Origin: an uncultured bacterium
GTDB lineage: Bacteria; Vulcanimicrobiota; Xenobia; Xenobiales; Xenobiaceae
Direction: 5' to 3'
NCBI GenBank assembly: GCA_934644775.1
Contig: CAKUDB010000001.1
Location: forward strand, 248,001-312,000
DNA length: 64,000 nucleotides
Part shown: piece after piece, positions 16,047 through 24,386 of the stretch
Numbering within the stretch: position 1 is the stretch's first letter
Layout of the letters: every line of letters starts with the position of its first letter
Notes under the pieces: generated by a model
The model's input: the letters and a program-made list of their open reading frames with translations, nothing else
Told to the model about the DNA's origin: nothing
Databases searched by the model: none
Translations under genes and position numbers: made by a program

Positions 16047-17087
16047 CTAAAAAGCTACGACTACTTTTCTAGCTTCTATTATACCTGCAGCGTTAGCCAT
16101 GCCCTGTACAGAGACGGCCATACCAGGTTGGATATTGGCTAAGTCGACCGCTTGCCCTGAAGTGTTGGTGGGATTAACCATTTGGTGGAGGATAACCTGA
16201 GTAGGTTGGTTTTGGCCGTTGGCCAAAATCGTCAAGCTGCGAGTGCGGGCGTCGGCGCTCATCACTCGGCCGCTAAATGTCACCAACTGCATAGAGAAGG
16301 GGCCGTTGGGAGCGGGCATAAAGTTGCCTTGCTCTTCCTTATTTTTGTCGTCGCCGCCGTAAATTAAAGAGGCGGTACTATTAAACTGGGTTTCGTTGCC
16401 TAAACTGTAAGGATTTTGGGCATAAGGATTAGGGCCGTTTACATTGGTTTGGCCATTGGCCCCCATATTGGCTTGAGGAGAAGTTTGGGTAGCTGGAGTA
16501 GCTCCTTGGGCAATAGTGGCTGGGTTGCCAGCATTGGGGAAGGCGTTAGTATTGGGTATGCCGTTAGCTCCGGGGTTGGTATTGGAGCCGGGGAAGTTGC
16601 CACCTATGCCTAAAGGGCCCATTACATTGGGAGCCGCTCCGGTAGCACTAGAAAATACACTAGTTAAGGTGGCGGCTGGGCCGGCAGTACCGGCAAAACC
16701 GCCTACCGTGGTGGGATTAGGCGTACCGGCATGGCGGGCCACTACATTTTTAGAGGACATAAAATCGGCAATTAAGTCGCATTCTAAAGGATCGCCCACT
16801 ACCGAGCCACAGATCCGCACACAGACCCTCATTTGGGGGCGGAAGGCATTGCTAGAAGCTTTTTGGCCGTTGAGCATAAATTGGCAACCTGGACGCATGA
16901 TAATCGTTTTGACTACGCCATCGTCGCGTTGGATTTGCATACGGCGGCCACCGGGATTATAGCTTTTAATCAGGCCAGAAATAGTAGGCTTGCCAGCCCA
17001 AACTAAAGTGGGGCAGAAAAAGGCGGCCAACAAAAATATAGCAGCGGCTCGCTTCCATAATTTATGTAAAAAAACAACTTGGCTCAT
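16047..17087 (-). CDS. Exported protein with two small beta-barrel-like (DUF5666-type) domains
   Basis: About 346 residues from the ATG at 17087; a TTG at 17102 would add five residues but sits directly on the GAGGAG ribosome-binding site. The signal peptide ends near LVWA. A first domain (ISGLIKSYNPGGRRMQIQRDDG... to ECDLIADF) and a last domain (TFSGRVMSADARTRSLTILANG... to GIIEARKVVVAF) share the pattern G-x-[IV]-x-S...R-x-[LM]-x-[IV] ending in x-A-[RD]-x-[IV], resembling DUF5666-like OB folds. Between them is a long Asn/Pro/Gly/Ala/Thr-rich linker with repeated AN/NP motifs. It lies 40 nt upstream of the AI-2E transporter. Function unknown. Confidence 0.7.
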   Translation of the reverse strand: MSQVVFLHKLWKRAAAIFLLAAFFCPTLVWAGKPTISGLIKSYNPGGRRMQIQRDDGVVKTIIMRPGCQFMLNGQKASSNAFRPQMRVCVRICGSVVGDPLECDLIADFMSSKNVVARHAGTPNPTTVGGFAGTAGPAATLTSVFSSATGAAPNVMGPLGIGGNFPGSNTNPGANGIPNTNAFPNAGNPATIAQGATPATQTSPQANMGANGQTNVNGPNPYAQNPYSLGNETQFNSTASLIYGGDDKNKEEQGNFMPAPNGPFSMQLVTFSGRVMSADARTRSLTILANGQNQPTQVILHQMVNPTNTSGQAVDLANIQPGMAVSVQGMANAAGIIEARKVVVAF

Positions 17088-17298
17088 ATTAAATCGCTTC
17101 AACTCCTCATCTTCTTTCTTTAATTGTACACGATTTTAAGATCTCTCGGCTACTTAGCCCCTACTTCTGTAAATACTGTGGCTAGCCAGGAGTTTCTATT
17201 TAAGGGGCTGGGAAGTTCTCTCTTCTCTAGGTAGGGGATAGAGGCTGGAGGAGCGAACCAGAGCTAGAGGTTGTTTAGTCTTTTTTTTAATACCTATC

Positions 17299-17310
17299 TT
17301 AAGCGCTTAA
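17299..17310. promoter_or_regulatory. 12-bp perfect palindrome before the TerB-like gene
   Basis: TTAAGCGCTTAA lies just upstream of the ribosome-binding site (GGGAGG) of the TerB-like gene. It could be a regulator binding site; no known operator is matched. Confidence 0.25.
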
Positions 17311-17330
17311 CCGGCGGGAGGTTTATCACT

Positions 17331-17723
17331 ATGGATGCACAGACTAATGCTTTGGTAAAGAGTTTAATCCACATGATGTGGGCTGATGGCGTTATTGAAG
17401 AGCACGAGCGTGAGTTCTTGGGCAGTGTGGTGGCCGAATTGGGCTGCACCAAAGAAGAGATGGATGAGATCTCTAAGATGATGGTAGCTCCTCCTACTGA
17501 AGAATTAAATTTTGATGTAGATAGTATCGAGCAAAGCAAGCGCGAAGAAATTTTGCAAGCCGCTGCCGCTATGGCTATGGTAGATGGTGTTTTGGCCGGT
17601 TGTGAAAAAGATTTGGTAGAAGTTTTGGCAGCCCACTTAGATATTCCCATTGCTAGACGCCAAGCTTTAGTTGAAGAAGTGCGCCAGGGCGTAACCTCTG
17701 TGCGCTCCTTAAGAGAGGAATAG
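17331..17723 (+). CDS. TerB-like (tellurite-resistance TerB fold) protein
   Basis: A 130-residue, acidic, all-helical cytoplasmic protein. The ATG at 17331 with GGGAGG seven to eight bases upstream is preferred over an upstream TTG that would add 20 residues. The repeated motif WADGVIEEHEREFL (residues about 17-30) and MAMVDGVLAGCEKDLV (about 82-97) is the duplicated metal-binding-like helix pair of the TerB/DjlA-N fold (PF05099). Members are linked to stress and envelope responses, but no ter operon is present, so tellurite resistance is not implied. A pseudouridine synthase gene follows after seven bases. Confidence 0.75.
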   Translation: MDAQTNALVKSLIHMMWADGVIEEHEREFLGSVVAELGCTKEEMDEISKMMVAPPTEELNFDVDSIEQSKREEILQAAAAMAMVDGVLAGCEKDLVEVLAAHLDIPIARRQALVEEVRQGVTSVRSLREE

Positions 17724-17730
17724 GCTCTTT

Positions 17731-18396
17731 TTGTCCCTTCTTCAACCTTCGCTAATTTTTGCTAATAACGCCTGGGCCGTGATCTTAAAGCCGGTAGGTA
17801 TGCCTACCCAGCCCGATCCTAGCCAGGCGTTTTCTCTTTTAGACTGGGCCCAAGGCCAATGGGGGAAGGCCTATGTAGTCAATCGCTTAGACCGCCCGGC
17901 CGGTGGTTTGGTACTTATGGCCAAAACTTCCGCTGGGGCAGCGGCTCTCAACAAGTTGTTGCAAACGGGTAAAGTTAGTAAAGTCTATTGGGTTCTCGTA
18001 GAAAACGGCGACCGTTTGCCTTCTAGCTCAGCTTCTCTGGAAGATTATCTCCTTAAGGACGGGCGGGCCAACCTTTCGCGGGTGGTTAGCCCTAGCCAGG
18101 AGGGAGCCAAGTTGGCTCGTTTAAGCTATCGCCTTTTGGCTCAGGGGCGGACGCGCACTTTATTGGAAGTTAAGCTGGAGAGTGGTCGTCACCATCAAAT
18201 TAGGGCTCAGCTTGCCCATTTGGGTTGTCCTGTGGCTGGCGATCTTAAATACCAAGCGAGTAGCAAGTTGCGCTTAGGAGGGATCGCTTTGTGGTCTTAT
18301 CAACTGAGTTTTCCTTGGCAAAAGGGGGAGCAAACTTTTACTTGTAAGCCCACTGGCCCTGTTTGGCAGCCCTTTTTAGATATGTTGGCCCAGTAA
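17731..18396 (+). CDS. RluA-family pseudouridine synthase
   Basis: A 221-residue enzyme, TTG start. The catalytic motif RLDRPAGGLVLMAKT (conserved HRLD-type with the nucleophilic Asp) and the downstream SGRHHQIRAQLAHLG are diagnostic of the RluA family, which isomerises uridine to pseudouridine in rRNA or tRNA. There is no N-terminal S4 domain, and the protein is short, like the RluA/TruC-type or YqcB-like members. The exact target position cannot be read from the sequence. It is probably co-transcribed with the TerB-like gene. Confidence 0.88.
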   Translation: MSLLQPSLIFANNAWAVILKPVGMPTQPDPSQAFSLLDWAQGQWGKAYVVNRLDRPAGGLVLMAKTSAGAAALNKLLQTGKVSKVYWVLVENGDRLPSSSASLEDYLLKDGRANLSRVVSPSQEGAKLARLSYRLLAQGRTRTLLEVKLESGRHHQIRAQLAHLGCPVAGDLKYQASSKLRLGGIALWSYQLSFPWQKGEQTFTCKPTGPVWQPFLDMLAQ

Positions 18397-18501
18397 AAAA
18401 AAAGCAGTTGGGCAGAAAAATTCTAACACTACTCTAACACTCAGCAAGCATATTTCTTACGTCTGAAGTAGTACATTATCTGCGAAGAAAAAGAAGTTTG
18501 C

Positions 18502-18532
18502 GTTCGCCGGGGGAGCTCGGGGGAAGGTGAAC
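18502..18532 (+). promoter_or_regulatory. Leader hairpin immediately upstream of the dnaK ribosome-binding site
   Basis: GTTCGCC (18502-18508) pairs with GGTGAAC (18526-18532) with one wobble. The GAGGAGG ribosome-binding site (18534-18540) follows at once. Nearby, at 18420-18441, the element TCTAACACT occurs twice in direct repeat. No CIRCE inverted repeat is present. A temperature- or translation-responsive role is speculative. Confidence 0.35.
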
Positions 18533-18548
18533 GAGGAGGATAAAATTT

Positions 18549-20396
18549 ATGTCGAAAGTTGTTGGTATAGACTTAGGAACTACGAACTCAGTAATCGCCT
18601 TTATGGAAAATGGCAAACCTACCGTAATTGCCAATGCTGAAGGCAACCGCACTACGCCTTCCGTAGTAGGTTTCTCCAAAACTGGTGAGCGCTTGGTTGG
18701 TGAATTAGCTAAGCGTCAGGCTGTGAGCAATCCTCATGGCACCGTAGCTTCTATTAAGCGTCACATGGGTACCGACTACCGCGTCGAGATCGACGGTAAG
18801 AAATACTCTCCCGAAGAGATTTCGGCTATGATCCTTCAGAAGTTGAAGACCGATGCCGAAGCCTACTTGGGCGAGCCGGTCAAAGAAGCTGTCATTACCG
18901 TACCTGCTTACTTTAACGACTCCCAGCGTCAGGCTACCAAAAATGCCGGTATTATCGCCGGTTTAGACGTCAAGAGAATTATCAATGAGCCTACGGCCGC
19001 TGCTTTGGCTTACGGTCTGGATAAGGGCGAAGGCGACATGAAGGTTGTGGTCTTCGACTTAGGCGGCGGTACCTTCGATGTTTCCATCTTGGAAATAGGT
19101 GATGGTGTATTCGAAGTAAAGGCCACTAACGGTGATACTCACTTAGGTGGTGACGACTGGGATATGCGCATTGTCAACAAGATCGCCGAAGACTTCAAGA
19201 AAGAAAACGGTGTAGATCTGCGCCAAGATAAGATGGCCGCTCAGCGTATTAAAGATGCTGCCGAGAAAGCTAAGATCGAGCTCTCTCAGATGCTCAACGT
19301 CAACATCAATTTGCCCTTCATTACGGCTGACGCTACTGGCCCCAAACACTTGGATATGAACCTCTCCCGCGCTCAGTTCGAAGCTTTGACCGCCGATCTG
19401 TTAGAGCGTTGCCAAGAGCCTTGCCGCAAAGCTTTGGAAGATTCCGGCTTGAAGAAAGATGAAATCGACCGCGTCTTGTTGGTTGGTGGTTCTACCCGTA
19501 TGCCTCAGGTAGTGGAATTTGTCCGCAAATTCTTTGGTAAAGAGCCTTCTAAGGACATCAACCCCGATGAGTGCGTAGCTTTAGGCGCTGCTATTCAGGG
19601 TGCTGTCATTACTGGTGAAGTTAAAGATGTAGTTTTGGTCGATGTAACTCCTCTGTCCTTAGGTATCGAAACCTTGGGCGGCGTGATGACCAAGCTTATC
19701 GAGCGCAACACTTCTATCCCTTGCAAGAAGAGCGAAGTCTTCTCCACCGCTGCCGATATGCAGACTCAGGTAGAAATCCACGTATTGCAAGGCGAGCGTG
19801 AATTTGCCCGCGATAACAAGACTCTGGGCAAGTTTGTCCTCACCGACATCCCGCCGGCACCCCGTGGGGTACCTCAGATCGAAGTCTCCTTCGAGATCGA
19901 TGCTAACGGTATTATCAATGTCAGCGCCGTCGATAAGGGCACTGGTAAGAGCCAGAATATCAAGATTACCGCTTCTACCAACCTCTCCAAAGAGGAAGTC
20001 GATCGCATGGTCAAAGACGCCGACAGTCACGCCAGCGAAGATAAGAAGAGACGCGAAGAGATCGAACTGCGCCATAAAGCTGACAGCTTAGTCTATCAGA
20101 TCGAAAAGGCTCTGCGCGACGCTGGTGATAAGGTTTCCGCTTCTGTCAAGGCTCCCATTGAGAACGCTATTGAGCGAGTAAAGAAGGCCTCCGCTGCTGA
20201 GCCTTTGGATCGCGACGAGCTTAAGAAAGCTACCGATGAGTTGGCCCAGACCGCTCAAAAGATTGGCGAGAGCCTCTACCAAGCTCAGCAACAGCCCGGT
20301 GCCGGACAGGCCGGAGCCGGTCAGGAAGCTCCTAAGAGCGGCAAAGCTGAAGGCGACGAGGAAGTAGTCGACGCCGACTACACTGTAAAAGACTAA
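18549..20396 (+). CDS. dnaK: Chaperone DnaK (Hsp70)
   Basis: A 615-residue Hsp70. The nucleotide-binding domain starts with VVGIDLGTTNSVIAFMENG, and has AVITVPAYFNDSQRQATKNAG, INEPTAAALAYGL, VFDLGGGTFDVS and LLVGGSTRMPQV. The substrate-binding domain has VTPLSLGIETLGGV and the helical lid, ending in the acidic tail VDADYTVKD. It refolds and prevents aggregation of proteins with DnaJ and GrpE, neither of which is adjacent. GAGGAGG lies eight bases before the ATG. A hairpin sits in the leader and a strong terminator follows. Confidence 0.98.
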   Translation: MSKVVGIDLGTTNSVIAFMENGKPTVIANAEGNRTTPSVVGFSKTGERLVGELAKRQAVSNPHGTVASIKRHMGTDYRVEIDGKKYSPEEISAMILQKLKTDAEAYLGEPVKEAVITVPAYFNDSQRQATKNAGIIAGLDVKRIINEPTAAALAYGLDKGEGDMKVVVFDLGGGTFDVSILEIGDGVFEVKATNGDTHLGGDDWDMRIVNKIAEDFKKENGVDLRQDKMAAQRIKDAAEKAKIELSQMLNVNINLPFITADATGPKHLDMNLSRAQFEALTADLLERCQEPCRKALEDSGLKKDEIDRVLLVGGSTRMPQVVEFVRKFFGKEPSKDINPDECVALGAAIQGAVITGEVKDVVLVDVTPLSLGIETLGGVMTKLIERNTSIPCKKSEVFSTAADMQTQVEIHVLQGEREFARDNKTLGKFVLTDIPPAPRGVPQIEVSFEIDANGIINVSAVDKGTGKSQNIKITASTNLSKEEVDRMVKDADSHASEDKKRREEIELRHKADSLVYQIEKALRDAGDKVSASVKAPIENAIERVKKASAAEPLDRDELKKATDELAQTAQKIGESLYQAQQQPGAGQAGAGQEAPKSGKAEGDEEVVDADYTVKD

Positions 20397-20455
20397 TAAG
20401 AAAAACGCTTAGGCTGGCTGCTGCTAAAGCGAGTAGTCTTAGCTAAGTAAGAAAG

Positions 20456-20494
20456 AATGCGCAACTCCCAAATATTGGAAGCTGCGCATTTTTT
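20456..20494 (+). terminator. dnaK rho-independent terminator
   Basis: AATGCGCAACTCC (20456-20468) pairs with GGAAGCTGCGCATT (20477-20490) with one bulge, followed by six T. Confidence 0.92.
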
Positions 20495-20581
20495 ATAGCT
20501 TGAGCTTGGTAACGGCTTTATGAATACTTCGTGCTAAAATGTGGGTGTATGAAACTACAGGAGGTTAAATCTTTATATAAG

Positions 20582-20619
20582 AAAAGCGGTCGAACCTTTG
20601 TGAGGAACGGCCGCTTTTT
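20582..20619. terminator. Composite hairpin between dnaK and the amidohydrolase gene
   Basis: AAAAGCGGTCG (20582-20592) pairs with CGGCCGCTTTT (20608-20618); a symmetrical AA/AA internal loop and a CCT/AGG stem (20595-20597 with 20603-20605) lie inside. T-tracts flank it on both strands. It ends the leftward amidohydrolase gene, and possibly also a short rightward transcript starting near 20540 (a TGCTAAAAT box at 20532-20540). Confidence 0.75.
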
Positions 20620-20641
20620 GGTTTTAGCTTGATGTGGCTAA

Positions 20642-22084
20642 CTATTTATGCTCAAGTGAAGGACGGGGGGCTTCCATGCCGGGGCCTTCTTTGGAGCGCA
20701 TGTTAATGCCTGTATTCTTCTCGGCTTTTTCAATCATGTAGTTCGACCAGCGATTAGCTTCTTGGAAGATCTCCATTTCATCGATCAAGCAAAGCTTGCC
20801 ATCTTTAACAACTTGGCGACCGTTGACCACGGAGAAGTCCACAATATGGCTATCACCGCAAAAGACTATGGCTGCGACCGGATCGGAGAGAGCGCCGGCA
20901 TAACCGAGTTTATTTAAGGAAATACCGATAATATCGGCTCCAGCTCCTACTTCCAGTTTGCCCAGCTCTTTGTAGCCCAAAACGCGAGCGCCGCCGCGAG
21001 TAGCTAAAGTGAGAGCCCTTTCAGCAGGCATGGCGTCTACACCGAAGTTGAGACGCTGCACCAACATGCAATTGCGGACTTCACCGAGCATATCGGAAGA
21101 GTCGTTGGAAGCGCTGCCATCTACGCCTAAACCTACGGCTACATTGTGCTTTACCATAGAAGGTACGCGAGCTACGCCGGAAGCTAAGCGCATATTGGAA
21201 GCGGGACAGTGAGAGACACCAGTGCCACTTTCGGCCGCTCTCTTAATCTCTTCATCGTTTAAGTAGCAACAATGGGCAAACCAAATATCATCGCCAGTCC
21301 AGCCTACGCTCTCCATGAAATCGTAAGGGCGTTTGCCGTACATCTCTAAACAGTAGGCGTCTTCGTCTTTAGTTTCAGCCACATGGGTGTGGCAGCGCAC
21401 TTTATATTTTCTGGCCAACTTGACAGTCTCTGATAAAAGTTCGGGAGTAACTGAGAAGGGCGAGCAAGGAGCCAAAGCGATCTTGATCATGGCCAAAGGA
21501 TCGGGATCGTGATAGGCCTTAATGACGCGCTCACAGTCGGCCAGAATTACATCTTCGCTTTGTACTACATTGTTGGGAGGTAAGCCGCCCTTATCTTTGC
21601 CACGGGACATAGAGCCGCGAGTAGGTTGGAAACGGATACCGATCCTCTGAGCGGCTTTAATTTGCTGATCGAAGAGATGATCGGAGCAATGCTCGGGGAA
21701 TAAATAGAAATGATCGGTACTGGTAGTGCAGCCAGTTAAAAGCAATTCGCCCAAACCAGTTAGAGTAGACCAATAGAGAGCTTCGGGAGTAAGTTCGCGC
21801 CAAAGCTCATATAAGTTCACCAGCCAGGGGAAGAGTTCGGCTTCTTGGACGCGAGGAATATTGCGCGTCAAAGTCTGATAAAGGTGATGGTGGCAGTTAA
21901 TCATGCCGGGCATCACCAACATACCGGAGGCGTCGATCATTTTATCGACATTGGGGGCCTCCAACTTGGGGCCGATCTCAGCAATACGATTGCCTTTAAC
22001 TAAAATGTCACAATTTTCAATGCGCCTCATGTTGTCATCGAAAGTGGCAACCATAGCGGCGTTCTTAATCAAGAGGGTACTCAT
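20642..22084 (-). CDS. 8-oxoguanine deaminase-like amidohydrolase (TRZ/ATZ family)
   Basis: A 480-residue member of the amidohydrolase superfamily (COG0402). Metal ligands are visible: PGMINCHHHLYQTLTR, then HVAET, then FAHCCYLND, then LGVDGSASNDSSDML. The block AELFPWLVNLYELWRELTPEALYWSTLTGLGELLLTGCTT resembles 8-oxoguanine deaminases, which convert 8-oxoguanine to urate in oxidised purine salvage. Related guanine, cytosine or S-adenosylhomocysteine deaminases and triazine hydrolases remain possible. The protein is cytoplasmic and full length. It stands alone on this strand and diverges from the phosphatase operon at 22269. Confidence 0.85.
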   Translation of the reverse strand: MSTLLIKNAAMVATFDDNMRRIENCDILVKGNRIAEIGPKLEAPNVDKMIDASGMLVMPGMINCHHHLYQTLTRNIPRVQEAELFPWLVNLYELWRELTPEALYWSTLTGLGELLLTGCTTSTDHFYLFPEHCSDHLFDQQIKAAQRIGIRFQPTRGSMSRGKDKGGLPPNNVVQSEDVILADCERVIKAYHDPDPLAMIKIALAPCSPFSVTPELLSETVKLARKYKVRCHTHVAETKDEDAYCLEMYGKRPYDFMESVGWTGDDIWFAHCCYLNDEEIKRAAESGTGVSHCPASNMRLASGVARVPSMVKHNVAVGLGVDGSASNDSSDMLGEVRNCMLVQRLNFGVDAMPAERALTLATRGGARVLGYKELGKLEVGAGADIIGISLNKLGYAGALSDPVAAIVFCGDSHIVDFSVVNGRQVVKDGKLCLIDEMEIFQEANRWSNYMIEKAEKNTGINMRSKEGPGMEAPRPSLEHK

Positions 22085-22268
22085 AGTGAGAGAAATTTCC
22101 GATTAGTAAAAAAGTTCCTCTCAACTTGTTGTAGATTTGCTTAAATAACGCGACCGTTTATGGAGAAAATCCTCTGCAGGGGAGAAAGCTACCCGGAGGC
22201 GAATTGAAGAGCAATTTTAGGCGTTTTAGGCGGATAGAGATCTGGTAAAACAAAAAAGGATTTTATTT

Positions 22269-23300
22269 ATGAATAAAGGTTGGTTTTTTACCCTCATACT
22301 GGGGATAACCCTTTCCTCAACCCTTTCCTCTTCAGTTAGGGCTACAGAGCCGGATTGGGGAGTTGCGCCGTTTAAGGGCGGAGCGGAGCCTTCTGACCAG
22401 GCTTTTGACGGATGCTTTGTCGATTTTGTAAGGGGCAACCCGCTTTTAGCGGCTAATCCTTCTGCTCAAAAGGCCCAAGCCGACAAAGCTAAGACTAAGG
22501 CAGCCCCTTCTAAGAGCGCCGCCGACAAGAAAAAATCGACTGCTTCAACTCCGAGCTCCAAGAATAGCCCTAAAAAAGCCGACGCTAACGGCAAAAAGGC
22601 TGCCGCTGCTAAGGCTCCAGCTGCTGCTAAAAAATTAAAGCCCCAACTGACTGAGTCGGAGCGCAAAGTAAAGTTGCACGGTACGCGCAATACTCGCCAG
22701 CTAGGCGGTTTGCCCACTACTGACGGCAAATTCGTTAAAGAGGGTGTGCTTTATCGCTCTGGGGCCCTCTGTTATATCAACGATTCTGATATTGAAATAT
22801 TAAAAGACAAAGGTCTCGCTTCGGTTATCGAGTTGCGTACTACTAAAGAGATCGCTTCCGAAGGGCGCGATAAACCTGCTTTTGCTGGCAGCGTCAAGAA
22901 AATTTACAATTTGCCTATGGTTTGCACCAGCGGCACCGGTCAGGAAGCCTATGTTTCCTATCTCAAAAAGCAAAACTACTCTACTATTAGCCAATTTTTT
23001 AAAGTGTTGGCCAATAAAGAGAGCTACCCTGTGATCTTCCATTGCTCGGCAGGCAAAGATCGTACCGGTATTATGGCCGCTTTGGTTTTAGAACTTTTGC
23101 GCGTGCCTCGCCCTATCATTATGGATGATTATTTAGCTTCTCAACGCAATAGCCCTGGCTTAAAAGTTCAGGCCGATTGGTTGAGAGTCGTATTTAAAAG
23201 TATTGATAAAGCTGGCGGTATTGAGCCTTTCTTACACAATTGCGGCGTCAGTACTGCGGATATGAAAAAAGTCCGCGAAAATTTGCTTGTAAGTAAGTAA
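22269..23300 (+). CDS. Exported protein tyrosine/serine phosphatase
   Basis: A 343-residue protein with an N-terminal signal sequence (MNKGWFFTLILGITLSSTLSS), then an Ala/Lys-rich low-complexity segment (about residues 70-125) and a C-terminal phosphatase domain. The domain begins with NTRQLGGLPTTDGKFVKEGVLYRSGAL and has the catalytic P-loop HCSAGKDRTGI (C-x5-R), the pattern of the Y_phosphatase3 family (PF13350), which removes phosphate from protein Tyr/Ser or from phosphoinositides. A secreted or periplasmic location is inferred. It heads a likely operon with an exported acid phosphatase 37 nt downstream. Confidence 0.88.
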   Translation: MNKGWFFTLILGITLSSTLSSSVRATEPDWGVAPFKGGAEPSDQAFDGCFVDFVRGNPLLAANPSAQKAQADKAKTKAAPSKSAADKKKSTASTPSSKNSPKKADANGKKAAAAKAPAAAKKLKPQLTESERKVKLHGTRNTRQLGGLPTTDGKFVKEGVLYRSGALCYINDSDIEILKDKGLASVIELRTTKEIASEGRDKPAFAGSVKKIYNLPMVCTSGTGQEAYVSYLKKQNYSTISQFFKVLANKESYPVIFHCSAGKDRTGIMAALVLELLRVPRPIIMDDYLASQRNSPGLKVQADWLRVVFKSIDKAGGIEPFLHNCGVSTADMKKVRENLLVSK

Positions 23301-23337
23301 GCACTTTTCGGAAATTTGGAGGTATAAACTAATAAAT

Positions 23338-24375
23338 ATGTATAAGTTCGCTGGTAAATTCTTCCTCTCTCTGGCCCTTTGCGCCGCTTGTGTAATGCCC
23401 TTGGGAGTACAAGCTGCTGAAGAATCTAAAGATCCTACCGCTCGCCTTACTCCGCTAACCGCTTCTATTGCTTGGTTGCAAACTTCTGCCGAATATAGGG
23501 GCCTTTGCTATCAGACTTACAATATGGCTACCCAAGCTATCGACGATAAGATCCGTCTCAATAGTTACGTGCGCGTCAATGGTAAGCTTTGTAAAGAGGT
23601 CTATCACCGTCAGCCCGACGGCTCTATTTTGCACCTTTATCAGCCTTTGGCTATTGTCTTAGATATAGACGAAACGGTAATCGACAATAGCGGTATTGAA
23701 GCTTGGTGTTTAATAAATAATGTTCCTTATAACGAGCAGTTGTGGAGCGCTTGGTGCCAAGGTCAAGGGGCCGATCCGGCTATGTGTCGCGAAGTTCCTG
23801 GTGCCGTCAGTTTCTTGCTCTATTGCCAAGAATTGGGCATTACTCCTATTTACTTAACTAATCGCGACGAATCTTTGCGCCAAGTTACTCTCAAAGCTTT
23901 GATAAATTTGGGCTTAAATACTCCCGACTTAAATGAGCGTTTAATCTTGCGCGACAAGAAGCGCGACAAGGCTGGAGCTCAAAAGATCGTCGAAGATCTG
24001 AAGATCTCTGCCACCAGTGTTTTGGGTAAAGATATTGCTCAAAATTACAGCGATAAGGCCGGTCGCCGTGTAGAAGTGCGCACTCAATATGAAGTAATTG
24101 GCTGGTTTGGTGATAACTTATACGATATGCCTGTCTTTGTCGATAGCCAAATGACTAGCAATAAGGAAATTTTGCAAGTTCGCAATGAGCAAGTAAAGAG
24201 CAATATTACCAAACTGGGCAACACTTTCTTCCTCTTGCCCAACCCTATTTATGGCAGCTGGCTTAAGGAACAGACCGTTCCTCCTATGGAAATGCGTAAA
24301 TATATCGATGATTACGGCTTTGGCGCTTGGTATAAGCACAATAAAAATAAAGTTCACGGTACCAGCGGCCGCTAG
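23338..24375 (+). CDS. Exported HAD-family acid phosphatase (class B / lipoprotein e(P4)-like)
   Basis: A 345-residue protein. The signal peptide ends at GVQA-AEE. The HAD motifs are visible: motif I IVLDIDETVIDNSG, motif II IYLTNRDESLRQVTLK, a Lys-containing segment RDKKRDKAGAQK, and motif IV GWFGDNLYDMP. This arrangement matches the HAD subfamily IIIB acid phosphatases (PF03767), such as the e(P4) outer-membrane phosphatase and vegetative storage proteins, which hydrolyse nucleotides and phosphomonoesters in the periplasm. There is no lipobox, so it is soluble after cleavage. It is followed after 11 nt by the zinc-ribbon gene. Confidence 0.9.
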   Translation: MYKFAGKFFLSLALCAACVMPLGVQAAEESKDPTARLTPLTASIAWLQTSAEYRGLCYQTYNMATQAIDDKIRLNSYVRVNGKLCKEVYHRQPDGSILHLYQPLAIVLDIDETVIDNSGIEAWCLINNVPYNEQLWSAWCQGQGADPAMCREVPGAVSFLLYCQELGITPIYLTNRDESLRQVTLKALINLGLNTPDLNERLILRDKKRDKAGAQKIVEDLKISATSVLGKDIAQNYSDKAGRRVEVRTQYEVIGWFGDNLYDMPVFVDSQMTSNKEILQVRNEQVKSNITKLGNTFFLLPNPIYGSWLKEQTVPPMEMRKYIDDYGFGAWYKHNKNKVHGTSGR

Positions 24376-24386
24376 GAAGTGTCTCT

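Noticed and set aside
17331..17723. Tellurite resistance
   Set aside because: Only the TerB fold is present, with no terC, terD or terZ genes; the fold occurs in many unrelated contexts.
18397..18501. CIRCE-like operator upstream of dnaK
   Set aside because: TAACACTC resembles half of the site but there is no inverted GAGTGCTAA partner at the required spacing; the element is a direct repeat instead.
20549..20632. 27-codon gene overlapping the terminator hairpin
   Set aside because: Although preceded by a possible promoter, its codons consist mostly of hairpin arms, and the start lacks a ribosome-binding site upstream.
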